Under the pieces are notes generated by a model. It was given only the letters and a program-made list of their open reading frames with translations. It ran no database searches and was not told the origin of the DNA. Both the position numbers and the translations under genes were made by a program. Below, in pieces: positions 24,743-33,932 of a stretch of 36,866 nt of DNA. Numbering within the stretch: the stretch's first letter is position 1; each line of letters starts with the position of its first letter. The stretch is from Streptomyces apricus (GTDB lineage Bacteria > Actinomycetota > Actinomycetes > Streptomycetales > Streptomycetaceae): contig NZ_VDFC01000043.1 in the NCBI RefSeq assembly GCF_008369065.1, positions 112,806 through 149,671 on the forward strand. Reading direction: 5' to 3'.

Positions 24743-26008
24743 TTACTGGCGTTCAAAACGGGCCATAGCCACAGCAACCGCTCCGTAGACAACGGCCACC
24801 ATGACCACAAGTGCCACGGATCGTCCGTCGGGGGGCAGCATCAGGGCGGCCACCGCCGCGGCGCCCACGAAGGCGACGTTGAACAGGACGTCGTACACGG
24901 CGAAGATCCGGCCACGGAAGCTGTCGTCGACGGACGACTGGACCACGGTGTCCGTGGCGATCTTCGCGCCTTGCGTGGTCAGTCCGAGGACGAAGGCCGC
25001 AACCAGGACGGGGACCACGGCGAACGAGAGACCCAGCGCCGGTTCCAGCACGGCCGCGGAAGCGGCGCAGGCGATGATCCACCCGCCGGGGCCGAACCGG
25101 TTCGCGGCCGCCGGGGTCAGCACGGCCGCGGCGAAGAAGCCGGCCCCGGAGATCCCCACGGCGAGACCCAGGAGGGCGAGCCCGTCGTCGTCGGAGCCCG
25201 ACGACCAGGCGTACCGGCAGAGCATCAGCACCATGACCGTCAGGGCGCCGTAGCAGAAGCGCATCAGCGTCATCGCGGTGAGCGCCCAGGCGGCTTCCCG
25301 GCGCGCGGGCCGGGCCAGATGGCGCACGCCCTCCGTCAGCCCGCGCGCGGTGCCCGTCAGCGCGGTTCTCAGCCGCGGCCGCACCTGCTGCCGGTCGGGG
25401 CCCAGCAGGTCCGGGGCCAGCCGCAGCGAGGTGAGCGCGGAGCACACGTACAGCACCGCCGCCAGCAGGACGACCGCCGCGTCGGAGTCGGAGCCCACGA
25501 GTCGTACGACGAAGGCGAGACCGCCGCCGAGGGTCGCCGCGAGCGTGCCGGCCGTGGGCGACAGGGAGTTGGCCATCACCAGGCGCTCGGGGTCGACGAC
25601 CCGGGGCAGCGCTGCGGACAGGCCCGCCAGCACGAACCTGTTGACGGCGGTGACACACAGGGCGGAGGCGTAGAAGAGCCAGTCGGGCACGCCGCTCAGC
25701 ATCAGGACGGCCGTCAGGGACGCCAGGAGCGCTCGCAGCAGATTTCCGTACAGGAAGACCTGGCGGCGCCTCCAGCGGTCCAGCAGGACGCCCGCGAAGG
25801 GGCCCACGAGGGAGTACGGAAGGAGCAGGACCGCCATCGCGGAGGCGATCGCGGTGGCCGACGTCTGCTTCTCCGGCGAGAAGACGACGTAGGTGGCGAG
25901 GGCGATCTGGTAGACCCCGTCGGCGCCCTGCGACAGCAGCCGTACGGCGAGCAGACGGCGGAAGTTCTGGAAGCGCAGGAGTACGCGCAGGTCACCCACG
26001 ACAGCCAT
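24743..26008 (-). CDS. Major facilitator superfamily transporter
   Basis: 421-residue integral membrane protein from ATG 26006-26008, with about 12 hydrophobic segments. LLDRWRRRQVFLYGNLLRALL is the MFS loop 2-3 motif. LGLTTQGAKIATDTVVQSSVDDSFRGRIFAVYDVLFN is typical of the MFS_3/enterobactin exporter-like branch. The substrate cannot be read from sequence; drug or metabolite efflux is likely. It lies downstream of ino1 but a hairpin separates them. Confidence 0.85.
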   Translation of the reverse strand: MAVVGDLRVLLRFQNFRRLLAVRLLSQGADGVYQIALATYVVFSPEKQTSATAIASAMAVLLLPYSLVGPFAGVLLDRWRRRQVFLYGNLLRALLASLTAVLMLSGVPDWLFYASALCVTAVNRFVLAGLSAALPRVVDPERLVMANSLSPTAGTLAATLGGGLAFVVRLVGSDSDAAVVLLAAVLYVCSALTSLRLAPDLLGPDRQQVRPRLRTALTGTARGLTEGVRHLARPARREAAWALTAMTLMRFCYGALTVMVLMLCRYAWSSGSDDDGLALLGLAVGISGAGFFAAAVLTPAAANRFGPGGWIIACAASAAVLEPALGLSFAVVPVLVAAFVLGLTTQGAKIATDTVVQSSVDDSFRGRIFAVYDVLFNVAFVGAAAVAALMLPPDGRSVALVVMVAVVYGAVAVAMARFERQ

Positions 26009-26030
26009 GGGGCACAGCCTCGCACAGGGC

Positions 26031-26063
26031 GAGGGCCCCCGGAGCGGTGCCCCGGGAGCCCTC
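26031..26063 (-). terminator. Candidate terminator after ino1
   Basis: GAGGGCCCCCGG (26031-26042) and CCGGGAGCCCTC (26052-26063) pair with one mismatch over 12 bp, 24 bp past the ino1 stop and before the MFS gene. Confidence 0.5.
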
Positions 26064-26086
26064 GACAGCCGTGCGCGGGACGGGTC

Positions 26087-27169
26087 CTAGCGCTCGACCT
26101 CGCCCTTGATGAACTTCTCGACGTTCGCGTAGGCCTCGTCGTCGAAGTACTGGACCGGCGGCGACTTCATGAAGTAGCTCGACGCGGAGAGGATCGGGCC
26201 GCCGATGCCGCGGTCCTTGGCGATCTTCGCGGCGCGCAGGGCGTCGATGATGACACCCGCGGAGTTCGGGGAGTCCCAGACCTCCAGCTTGTACTCCAGG
26301 TTCAGCGGGACGTCGCCGAAGGCACGGCCTTCGAGGCGGACGTACGCCCACTTGCGGTCGTCGAGCCACGCCACGTAGTCCGAGGGACCGATGTGGACGT
26401 TCTTCGCGCCCATGTCGCGGTCGGGGATCTGCGAGGTGACGGCCTGCGTCTTCGAGATCTTCTTCGATTCGAGGCGGTCGCGCTCCAGCATGTTCTTGAA
26501 GTCCATGTTGCCGCCGACGTTGAGCTGCATGGTGCGCTCAAGCCGGACACCGCGGTCCTCGAACAGCTTCGCCATCACGCGGTGCGTGATGGTGGCGCCG
26601 ACCTGCGACTTGATGTCGTCACCGACGATCGGGACGCCCGCCTCGGTGAACTTGTCCGCCCACTCCTTGGTGCCGGCGATGAAGACCGGCAGGGCGTTGA
26701 CGAAGGCGACCTTGGCGTCGATGGCGCACTGGGCGTAGAACTTCGCCGCGTCCTCGGAACCGACGGGCAGGTAGCAGACGAGGACGTCGACCCGCTGGTC
26801 CTTGAGGACCTGGACGACGTCGACCGGGGCCTCGTCCGACTCCTCGATGGTCTCGCGGTAGTACTTGCCGAGCCCGTCATGGGTGTGGCCGCGCTGGACC
26901 GTGACGCCCTTGTTCGGGACGTCGCAGATCTTGATGGTGTTGTTCTCGCTGGCGCCGATGGCGTCCGAGAGGTCGAGGCCGACCTTCTTCGCGTCGACGT
27001 CGAAGGCGGCGACGAACTCGACGTCCCCCACGTGATAGTCGCCGAACTGGACGTGCATCAGACCCGGCACCTTGGACGCCGGGTCGGCGTCCTTGTAGTA
27101 CTCGACGCCCTGAACCAGCGAGGCGGCGCAGTTGCCCACGCCGACGATGGCTACGCGAACCGAACCCAT
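26087..27169 (-). CDS. ino1: Inositol-3-phosphate synthase
   Basis: NAD-dependent conversion of glucose 6-phosphate to 1L-myo-inositol 3-phosphate, the precursor of mycothiol and phosphatidylinositol in actinobacteria. 360 residues from ATG 27167-27169, with GGGAG about 8 nt upstream. The NAD loop is [30 protein letters not shown] and the [14 protein letters not shown] segment carry active-site residues of the actinobacterial type. The frame runs 16 codons further upstream but those are not conserved. It follows the PadR gene by 44 bp on the same strand, so it is probably cotranscribed and PadR-controlled. Confidence 0.96.
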   Translation of the reverse strand: MGSVRVAIVGVGNCAASLVQGVEYYKDADPASKVPGLMHVQFGDYHVGDVEFVAAFDVDAKKVGLDLSDAIGASENNTIKICDVPNKGVTVQRGHTHDGLGKYYRETIEESDEAPVDVVQVLKDQRVDVLVCYLPVGSEDAAKFYAQCAIDAKVAFVNALPVFIAGTKEWADKFTEAGVPIVGDDIKSQVGATITHRVMAKLFEDRGVRLERTMQLNVGGNMDFKNMLERDRLESKKISKTQAVTSQIPDRDMGAKNVHIGPSDYVAWLDDRKWAYVRLEGRAFGDVPLNLEYKLEVWDSPNSAGVIIDALRAAKIAKDRGIGGPILSASSYFMKSPPVQYFDDEAYANVEKFIKGEVER

Positions 27170-27213
27170 TCCGGTTGCTCCCTGTGTGTACTCGGTGAAG
27201 CCCTGAGCGGACT

Positions 27214-27897
27214 TCACGTGGCAGTGTCGTCGGACGGATCCGGCCCGGGGGTGCCCCCGGGCCGGGGCAGGCCGCCCGACTCCCCAGATGTGTTGTCGTG
27301 CCGAGCCGCGCCGTCGGGACCGGGACGTCGCTGGTCCCGGCCCGCCCGCTCGCTCTCGATGAGCTCGTTCAGCCAGCGCACTTCGCGCTCCACGGACTCC
27401 ATTCCGTGGCGCTGGAGCTCAAGCGTGTAGTCGTCGAGGCGCTCCCGGGTGCGCGCCAGTGAGGCGCTCATCTTCTCCAGTCGCTCCTCAAGCCTGCTGC
27501 GGCGGCCTTCGAGGACCCGCATCCGCACATCCCGTGACGTCTGGCCGAAGAACGCGAAACGAGCCGCGAAGTGCTCGTCCTCGTACGCGTCGGGGCCCGT
27601 CTGCGAGAGCAGGTCCTCGAAATGCTCCTTGCCCTCCGCCGTCAACCTGTAGACGATCTTGGCGCGGCGCCCTGAGAGGGTCGTCGCCAGTGCGTCCTCA
27701 GGGGTGCTCCCCGGTTCCTCGATCAACCAGCCGTTGGCGACCAGCGTCTTGAGGCAGGGGTAGAGCGTCCCGTAGCTGAACGCACGGAACACACCCAATG
27801 ACGTATTGAGGCGTTTGCGCAGCTCATAGCCGTGCATCGGGGACTCGCGGAGAAGGCCGAGGACGGCGAATTCGAGGATGCCGGAACGTCGGCTCAT
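27214..27897 (-). CDS. PadR-family transcriptional repressor
   Basis: 227 residues from ATG 27895-27897. The N-terminal winged helix of PadR is clear: [25 protein letters not shown] and [22 protein letters not shown], then [13 protein letters not shown]. It is followed by a coiled-coil dimerisation region (about 120-175) and a disordered proline/glycine tail. A 31-bp palindrome at 27944-27974 sits in its promoter. The gene is directly upstream of ino1, so it probably represses itself and inositol synthesis. The ligand is unknown. Confidence 0.92.
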   Translation of the reverse strand: MSRRSGILEFAVLGLLRESPMHGYELRKRLNTSLGVFRAFSYGTLYPCLKTLVANGWLIEEPGSTPEDALATTLSGRRAKIVYRLTAEGKEHFEDLLSQTGPDAYEDEHFAARFAFFGQTSRDVRMRVLEGRRSRLEERLEKMSASLARTRERLDDYTLELQRHGMESVEREVRWLNELIESERAGRDQRRPGPDGAARHDNTSGESGGLPRPGGTPGPDPSDDTAT

Positions 27898-27943
27898 CGT
27901 CGCCTCCTCTCTGCCGCGGTCCTGCCGTGACGGTCTTTATGCC

Positions 27944-27974
27944 GTGCTGATGTATCGACTCGATACATCAGCAC
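27944..27974. promoter_or_regulatory. PadR operator
   Basis: Perfect inverted repeat with 14-bp arms (GTGCTGATGTATCG and its complement) and an ACT centre. It contains the ATGTAT/ATACAT half sites typical of PadR operators, and overlaps the -10 and start region of the padR promoter. Confidence 0.87.
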
Positions 27975-28001
27975 GATAGATCGGTCCGCTCACTCCTACA
28001 A
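27973..28001 (-). promoter_or_regulatory. Candidate promoter of padR-ino1
   Basis: On the minus strand TTGTAG (27996-28001), 17-bp spacer, TATCGT (27973-27978). The -10 overlaps the operator edge, ideal for autorepression. Confidence 0.6.
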
Positions 28002-28270
28002 GGGGAGGCACGGTGAACGGGGTCACATCATTGATTCGTGAGAGCAAGTTGCCTGGTTTGGGGTGAACTTCGGCCCTAGGTGGGGTTTGACGGTGCGTAG
28101 TCTGTGCGCCATGCAAACCACCGGGAACCGAGTGACGCCCGGGGACGTCCCTGTCCTCGGTGCGGTACGGATGAATGCAAAAACGACCGCATCCGTACTT
28201 CGGGGGGACCGGAAACCAGCCGCCGTTTCCAGGCGCGCTCAGGTGCGCCTGCCCGAGGAGTAATCGTTCG
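28002..28270 (+). other. Leader region of the class A PBP gene
   Basis: 269-bp non-coding stretch before the PBP start. It contains a TTGACG at 28087-28092, a stem-loop with arms GTACGGATG (28165-28173) and CATCCGTAC (28190-28198), and a short frame from ATG 28111 to TAA 28261-28263, 7 bp before the PBP ATG. That frame has mixed third-position composition and is not called a gene. Confidence 0.5.
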
Positions 28271-30991
28271 ATGAGCGAGCACCGTCGCAAACCGCCGCAG
28301 CCGCAGGGTGGCGGACGTGCCGCGGCCCGACGCGGCCAGACCGGCTCGTCCTCCGGCCGCCGTGCGGCACCGCGGGGCGAAACCGCGTCTCCTTCCGATT
28401 CCTATGACTCGGGGGGTGAGGAACGCCCGTTCGGCAGCCGCGCCGAAGCCCGACGGGCGTCGCAGAGGAGCACCGGCGGCGGCCGTCGCAGAACGGCCGG
28501 CGGCGCGGGACCCGGAGGCCGCGGGGGTGGCCGGGGTGGTCCCGGCGGGCCCACCGGCCCCGGCCGGGGCCGCGGGCGCGGCGGCGTACCGCCGAAGAAG
28601 CGGATCGTCGACTACCCACGCGCGGGCCGGTACGGGGCGGCGCGCTGGGTGCCGTCCTGGAAGCTCGTGACGGGACTGTTCATCGGCTTCTTCGGCAGCA
28701 TGATGGCGGTCGCGGGCGTCGCGTACGCGCTGGTGGGCCTCCCGGACGTCGCCAAGACGGCGAAGGCGCAGAACAACGTCTACTACTGGGCCGACGGCAG
28801 CCGGATGGTCGCCACCGGTGGTGAGACGAACCGGCAGATCATCGACTACTCCCGGATCCCCGAGGCGATGCGCTACGCCGTCATCTCGGCCGAGAACAAG
28901 ACCTTCGAGACCGACCGGGGCGTCGACCCCATGGGTATCGGCCGGGCCCTGTTCAACATGGCCAAGGGCGGTCAGACCCAGGGCGGCTCCACGATCACCC
29001 AGCAGTACGTGAAGAACGCCATGCTGGAGGACCAGTCGCAGACGATCTCCCGTAAGTTCAAGGAGCTCTTCGTCTCGATCAAGGTCGGCGCCAAGGTCGA
29101 CAAGGACGACATCATGGCCGGCTACCTGAACTCGGCCTACTACGGCCGCGGGGCCTACGGGATCCAGGCCGCCGCGCAGACGTACTTCGACACCGACGCC
29201 AACGACCTGGACGCGAGCCAGTGTGCGTTCCTGGCGTCGGTGCTCAAGGGCGCCACGTACTACGACCCGGCGGGCGCGGAGTCCATCGACCCGGCCGCCA
29301 CCCCCGCCGCCAACAGTGCACGCGCGGAGCAGCGGTGGAGCTGGATCCTCGACGAGATGGTCAAGGACGGGCACCTGGAGCAGGCGGAGCGCGCCAAGTA
29401 CACGGAGTTCCCCAAGCTCCAGAGCCCCCGGTCGAACGCCCAGCTGAGCGGCCAGATCGGTTACCTGGTCGACCTCGCCAAGGCGTACATCGTCAACAAC
29501 AGCGACAAGACCGGGATCACCGAGAAGCAGCTCCGTGAGGGCGGCTACGAGATCCACACGACCTTCGACAAGAAGAAGGTCGACCAGCTCGAAAAAGCGG
29601 TCAAGAAGGTCTACAAGGAGAACATCAAGCCGAAGGACCGCCCGAAGACGGACAAGCACGTCCAGTTCGGCGGGGCCTCCGTGGACCCGGACACCGGCGC
29701 GATCAAGGCCATCTACGGCGGTGAGGACGCGACCAAGCACTTCACCAACAACGCCGACCAGACCGGTGCCCAGGTCGGTTCGACCTTCAAGCCGTTCGTG
29801 CTCGCCGCCGCCATGAAGTGGGGCGTCCGCGATCCCGACCTGGAGCCGACCCAGGCCCAGGACGAGCGCAAGAAGGCCTCGCCCAAGAGCATCTACAGCG
29901 GCAAGAACAAGCTGAAGATCGAGAACTACGACGGGACGATCTGGAAGGACAAGGACGAGGGCGAGTGGCTGCAGCGCAACGACGGTGACGAGTCCTACAA
30001 CCCGCCCACCTTCCGCATCGACCTCCGCGAGGCGATGAGGGTCTCCTCGAACTCCGCGTACGTGCAGCTCGGCATGGACGTCGGCCTCGACAAGGTGCGG
30101 GAGTCCGCCATGGACGCGGGCATCAAGGAGACCAGCCTGGCCAGCGCCAGCGTCCCGTCCTTCTCCATCGGCACCTCCGACCCGAGCGCGATCCGCATGG
30201 CCGGCGCGTACGCCACCTTCGCGGCGAGCGGCAAGCAGAACGAGCCGTACTCGGTCGACGAGATCACCGACAAGGACGGCACGGTCTTCCAGCACAAGAA
30301 CGTCGCCACGACCAAGCAGGCCTTCAGCACGGCCGTGGCCGACAACGTCACCGACGTCCTCAAGACCGTCGTCGACGAGGGCACCGGTACCGCGGCGAAG
30401 CTGACCGGCCGGCCGGTGGCGGGCAAGACCGGTACGACCGACGGCAACAAGTCCGCCTGGTTCGTCGGGTACACCCCGCAGCTCTCGACCGCGGTCTCCA
30501 TGTACCGCCTGGACGACGACGAGACGAACAAGAAGCGCGAGTTCCTCGAAATGTTCGGGACCGGTGGTCAGGAGAAGATCCACGGCGCCTCGTTCCCGGC
30601 CGAGATCTGGCACGACTACATGGAGCAGGCGCTCAAGGGCACGAAGGTCGAGCAGTTCCCGACGCCCGAGGAGATCGGCGAGGTCGTCGACGACGTCCCG
30701 ACCCCGACCCCGTCCCCCACGCCCACCGAGACTAAGGAAGAGGAAGAGGAGGAGACGGAGGAGCCGAGTCCCACACCGACGAAGAGCGAGCCGTCCTCTC
30801 CCGCGCCCACGACCAGTGAGACCTGCGGCGCCTTCTTCGGCTGCGAGGACGACGGCGGTACCGACAACGGCGGCACGGAGAACGGTGGCGCGGACGGCGG
30901 TGTGAGCCCCTCGCCCACGAGCTCCGAGGAGGAGGGCGGCAACAGCCGGGGCAACGGCAACGGCGGCCTGTTCCAGGGCTCCACGGGCTAG
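28271..30991 (+). CDS. Class A penicillin-binding protein (transglycosylase/transpeptidase)
   Basis: Polymerises glycan strands and crosslinks peptides outside the membrane. 906 residues from ATG 28271 (MSEHRRKPPQPQGG), with GAGGAG upstream; an open frame continues to 28175. The 130-residue cytoplasmic leader is Arg/Gly-rich, and one membrane span lies at about 131-153. GT51 domain: catalytic E208 in SAENKTF, GGSTITQQYVKN (238 on), YLNSAYYGRGAYGIQAAA. Transpeptidase: S504-TFK, SSN (592-594), K719-TG. After about residue 780 a Pro/Thr/Glu-rich and Gly/Ser-rich tail contains a CGAFFGC pair. Confidence 0.95.
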   Translation: MSEHRRKPPQPQGGGRAAARRGQTGSSSGRRAAPRGETASPSDSYDSGGEERPFGSRAEARRASQRSTGGGRRRTAGGAGPGGRGGGRGGPGGPTGPGRGRGRGGVPPKKRIVDYPRAGRYGAARWVPSWKLVTGLFIGFFGSMMAVAGVAYALVGLPDVAKTAKAQNNVYYWADGSRMVATGGETNRQIIDYSRIPEAMRYAVISAENKTFETDRGVDPMGIGRALFNMAKGGQTQGGSTITQQYVKNAMLEDQSQTISRKFKELFVSIKVGAKVDKDDIMAGYLNSAYYGRGAYGIQAAAQTYFDTDANDLDASQCAFLASVLKGATYYDPAGAESIDPAATPAANSARAEQRWSWILDEMVKDGHLEQAERAKYTEFPKLQSPRSNAQLSGQIGYLVDLAKAYIVNNSDKTGITEKQLREGGYEIHTTFDKKKVDQLEKAVKKVYKENIKPKDRPKTDKHVQFGGASVDPDTGAIKAIYGGEDATKHFTNNADQTGAQVGSTFKPFVLAAAMKWGVRDPDLEPTQAQDERKKASPKSIYSGKNKLKIENYDGTIWKDKDEGEWLQRNDGDESYNPPTFRIDLREAMRVSSNSAYVQLGMDVGLDKVRESAMDAGIKETSLASASVPSFSIGTSDPSAIRMAGAYATFAASGKQNEPYSVDEITDKDGTVFQHKNVATTKQAFSTAVADNVTDVLKTVVDEGTGTAAKLTGRPVAGKTGTTDGNKSAWFVGYTPQLSTAVSMYRLDDDETNKKREFLEMFGTGGQEKIHGASFPAEIWHDYMEQALKGTKVEQFPTPEEIGEVVDDVPTPTPSPTPTETKEEEEEETEEPSPTPTKSEPSSPAPTTSETCGAFFGCEDDGGTDNGGTENGGADGGVSPSPTSSEEEGGNSRGNGNGGLFQGSTG

Positions 30992-31015
30992 CCCGCAGCG
31001 CTCTCCCGCACACGA

Positions 31016-31045
31016 AGTGGTCGTCGGCTCCGGTCGGCGGCCACT
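31016..31045 (+). terminator. Candidate terminator after the PBP gene
   Basis: 12-bp stem AGTGGTCGTCGG (31016-31027) with TCGGCGGCCACT (31034-31045), including G-U pairs, followed by CGCGTTTT. Confidence 0.5.
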
Positions 31046-31202
31046 CGCGTTTTCCGCGGCCTCAGGACGGGCCGGGCGCGATCCGGCGCCCTCGGGCGCT
31101 GTCCGGTGCCCTCGGATGCCGTCCGGCGCCCAAGCCTGCGCACCGGCCCCGAACGAGCCCGCTCCCGGCGGCTTCCCAGGGACGTACGGCAGGATGTGCG
31201 GC

Positions 31203-32711
31203 ATGCCCAGTGCAGAGACGACGCGCGCGAGCGTGCACGAGCCGGATCCGGTGCCGCCGACCAGGGAGGACCCGGTCGCGGCGGCCGGCAGTGAACTGTT
31301 CGGAGGTCCCCTCGGGCGGCGTGCGCTGCTCGGGACGTCGTGGTGGACCCCGGTGCGGATCGTCGCGCTGGTCGCGATCGGCATGTTCGCCCTCGGCATG
31401 GTGCAGAAGCTGCCCTGCTACGACGGTGCCTGGTTCTTCGGCGCCAGCTCCCAGTACACGCACGCCTGTTACTCGGACATCCCGCACCTCTACCAGGGAC
31501 GGGGCTTCGCCGACGGGCTCGTGCCGTACTTCGACAAGCTCGAAGGCGACATGGAGTACCTGGAGTACCCGGTGCTCACCGGCGTGTTCATGGAGGTCGC
31601 CTCCTGGCTCACACCGGGCGGCGGCAGCATCCAGGACCAGGAGCAGGTCTACTGGATGGTCAACGCCGGGATGCTGATGGCCTGCGCGGCCGTCATCGCC
31701 GTCTGCGTGACCCGCACCCACCGGCGGCGCCCCTGGGACGGCCTGCTGGTCGCCCTGGCACCCGCCTACGCGCTGACCGCCACCATCAACTGGGACCTCC
31801 TGGCGGTCGCCCTGACGGCCGCGGCGATGCTGATGTGGTCCCGGAGCCGCCCCCTGGCCTTCGGGGTCCTCCTGGGGCTCGCCACGGCCGCCAAGCTCTA
31901 TCCCGTGCTGCTGCTGGGACCCCTGCTGGTGCTCTGCTGGCGGGCGGGCAGGTGGCGCGCGTTCGGTACGGCCCTGCTCGGCGCCGCCGGCTCCTGGCTG
32001 GTCGTGAACCTCCCGGTCATGCTGCTGGCGCCCGAGGGCTGGTCGAAGTTCTACACGTTCAGCCAGGAGCGCGGGGTGGACTTCGGCTCCTTCTGGCTGA
32101 TCCTGTCGCAGCGCGCCGAGGAACCGCTCGTCACCGACACCGTCAACACGTGGGCCACGCTGCTGATGCTGCTCTCCTGCGCGGGCGTCGCGGCCCTCAC
32201 GCTGACCGCCCCGCGCCGGCCCCGCTTCGCCCAGCTGGCGTTCCTGATCGTCGCGGCCTTCATCCTCACCAACAAGGTCTACTCGCCGCAGTACGTACTG
32301 TGGCTGGTCCCGCTCGCCGTGCTGGCCCGCCCCAAGTGGCGCGACTTCCTGATCTGGCAGGCGTGCGAGGTCGCGTACTTCCTCGGGATCTGGATGTACC
32401 TCGCCTACACGACCAGCGGCGACGCCCACAAGGGACTGCCCCAGGAGGGGTACCACCTGGCCGTCGCGGTCCACCTGCTGGGGACGCTGTACCTCTGCGC
32501 GGTGATCGTGCGCGACATCCTCCTGCCGGAACGGGACGTGGTACGCCGCTCGGGCGACGACGACCCCTCGGGGGGTGTGCTGGACGGCGCGCGGGACGTC
32601 TTCGTCCTGGGCGCTGCCGCCCGTCCGCCGCGGGACGCGGAGCCCTCCGAGGGCCCGTACGTGGAGTGGGGCGGCGACGGGGAACCGGAGAAGGATTCCC
32701 GTTCGCTCTGA
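31203..32711 (+). CDS. Glycosyltransferase family 87-like membrane protein (DUF2029)
   Basis: 502 residues from ATG 31203, with AGGA 9 nt upstream; an ATG at 31194 is less well spaced. At least ten hydrophobic segments follow a soluble N-terminus of about 40 residues. CYDGAWFFGAS, CYSDIPHLYQGRGFADGLVPY and YLEYPVLTG resemble the first external loop of the polyprenyl-phosphate-mannose-dependent mannosyltransferases of this family, with acidic residues. ATAAKLYPVLLLGPLL is typical of GT87. The acceptor is not predictable. It probably elongates an envelope glycoconjugate. Confidence 0.85.
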   Translation: MPSAETTRASVHEPDPVPPTREDPVAAAGSELFGGPLGRRALLGTSWWTPVRIVALVAIGMFALGMVQKLPCYDGAWFFGASSQYTHACYSDIPHLYQGRGFADGLVPYFDKLEGDMEYLEYPVLTGVFMEVASWLTPGGGSIQDQEQVYWMVNAGMLMACAAVIAVCVTRTHRRRPWDGLLVALAPAYALTATINWDLLAVALTAAAMLMWSRSRPLAFGVLLGLATAAKLYPVLLLGPLLVLCWRAGRWRAFGTALLGAAGSWLVVNLPVMLLAPEGWSKFYTFSQERGVDFGSFWLILSQRAEEPLVTDTVNTWATLLMLLSCAGVAALTLTAPRRPRFAQLAFLIVAAFILTNKVYSPQYVLWLVPLAVLARPKWRDFLIWQACEVAYFLGIWMYLAYTTSGDAHKGLPQEGYHLAVAVHLLGTLYLCAVIVRDILLPERDVVRRSGDDDPSGGVLDGARDVFVLGAAARPPRDAEPSEGPYVEWGGDGEPEKDSRSL

Positions 32712-32731
32712 GCGAACAGCTCACGGACAGG

Positions 32732-32778
32732 GCACGCGAAAGGCCGTACACGGGACGCGTGTACGGCCTTTCGCGTGC
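32732..32778. terminator. Bidirectional terminator between the GT87 and racemase-fold genes
   Basis: Perfect 21-bp inverted repeat (arms 32732-32752 and 32758-32778) with a GGACG loop, between convergent genes. A GCGTGCT heptamer is then repeated three times (32773-32793). Confidence 0.88.
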
Positions 32779-32817
32779 TGCGTGCTGCGTGCTGCGTCCG
32801 GCGCCGGGGCGCCGCGA

Positions 32818-33849
32818 TCAGCGCTCGACCACGCGGTCGAACTGCGTGGTGGTGTGCCGCAGATGGGCCACCAGCTCCTCGCCGACCTGCGGCTCGGGCG
32901 CGTCCGAGGGCACGAAGAGGATCGAGACCTGCATGTGCGGGGGCTCGGCGAACCAGCGCTGCTTGCCGCCCCAGACGAACGGCGAGAGGTTCCGGTTGAC
33001 CGTGGCGAGGCCGGCCCGGGCCACGCCCTTGGCGCGCGGCATCATGCCGTGCAGGGCCTTGGGGGCCTCCAGGCCCACCCCGTGCGACGTACCGCCCGCC
33101 ACGACGACCAGCCAGCCGTCCGAGGCGACCTTCTGCTGGCGGTAGCCGAAACGGTCCCCCTTGGCGACCGGCGTGACGTCGAGGACGGCGCCGCGGTACT
33201 GGGTCGCGTCGTGGTCCCCCAGCCAGAGCCGGGTGCCGATACGGGCCCGGAACCGGGTCTGCGGGAACTGCTGCTGCAGCCGGGCGAGCTCGTCGGCCTT
33301 GAGGTGGCTGACGAACATGGTGTGCAGCGGCAGCCGGGCCGCGCGCAGCCGGTCCATCCAGCCGATGACCTCCTCCACGGCGTCCGAGCCGTCGGTGCGG
33401 TCCAGGGGCAGGTGGATCGCGAAGCCCTCAAGGCGCACGTTCTCTATGGCGGCGTGCAGCTGGGGCAGGTCCCGCTCGCTCACCCCGTGCCGCTTCATGG
33501 AGGACATGACCTCGATGACGACACGGGCCCCCACGAGGCCGTAGACGCCGTCCACGGAGGAGACGGAGCGGATGACGCGGTCGGGCAGCGGTACGGGCTC
33601 CTCGCCCCGCCTGAAGGGCGTCAGCACCAGCAGGTCGCCGCCGAACCAGTCCTTGATCCGCGCCGCCTCGTAGGTCGTGCCGACGGCCAGCACGTCCGAG
33701 CCCAGACGGGTGGCCTCGTCGGCGAGCCGCTCGTGGCCGAAGCCGTAGCCGTTCCCCTTGCAGACGGGCACGAGCCCCGGGAACTGCTCGACCACGTGCT
33801 TGTGGTGCGCCCGCCAGCGTGCGGTGTCGACGTAGAGCGTGAGCGCCAT
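32818..33849 (-). CDS. Alanine racemase-fold PLP protein (atypical)
   Basis: 343 residues from ATG 33847-33849. The N-terminal (beta/alpha)8 barrel has K31 in VPVCKGNGYGFGHE at the place of the PLP-binding lysine (KANAYGHG in alanine racemase). The usual second-subunit catalytic tyrosine motif (GYADG) is absent: the corresponding stretch reads VVVAGGTSHGVGLEA after FGYRQQK. It is therefore not a normal alanine racemase. It is followed by femX (same strand, 83 bp upstream), so a role in cell-wall amino acid supply is plausible. The function is unproven. Confidence 0.8.
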   Translation of the reverse strand: MALTLYVDTARWRAHHKHVVEQFPGLVPVCKGNGYGFGHERLADEATRLGSDVLAVGTTYEAARIKDWFGGDLLVLTPFRRGEEPVPLPDRVIRSVSSVDGVYGLVGARVVIEVMSSMKRHGVSERDLPQLHAAIENVRLEGFAIHLPLDRTDGSDAVEEVIGWMDRLRAARLPLHTMFVSHLKADELARLQQQFPQTRFRARIGTRLWLGDHDATQYRGAVLDVTPVAKGDRFGYRQQKVASDGWLVVVAGGTSHGVGLEAPKALHGMMPRAKGVARAGLATVNRNLSPFVWGGKQRWFAEPPHMQVSILFVPSDAPEPQVGEELVAHLRHTTTQFDRVVER

Positions 33850-33932
33850 GGCCGGACCTGGAACCTTTCTCGTGGCAGCGGTGTGTTCAGGTGTCGAGGA
33901 CGACGGGGGCGTCCAGGACGGATTCTGGTGGA

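Noticed and set aside
28076-31399. 1107-codon minus-strand frame opposite the PBP gene
   Set aside because: Shadow of the PBP coding sequence; no recognisable domain.
32773-32793. GCGTGCT triple repeat as a CRISPR or regulatory array
   Set aside because: Only 21 bp, tandem and overlapping the terminator arm; simple slippage explains it.
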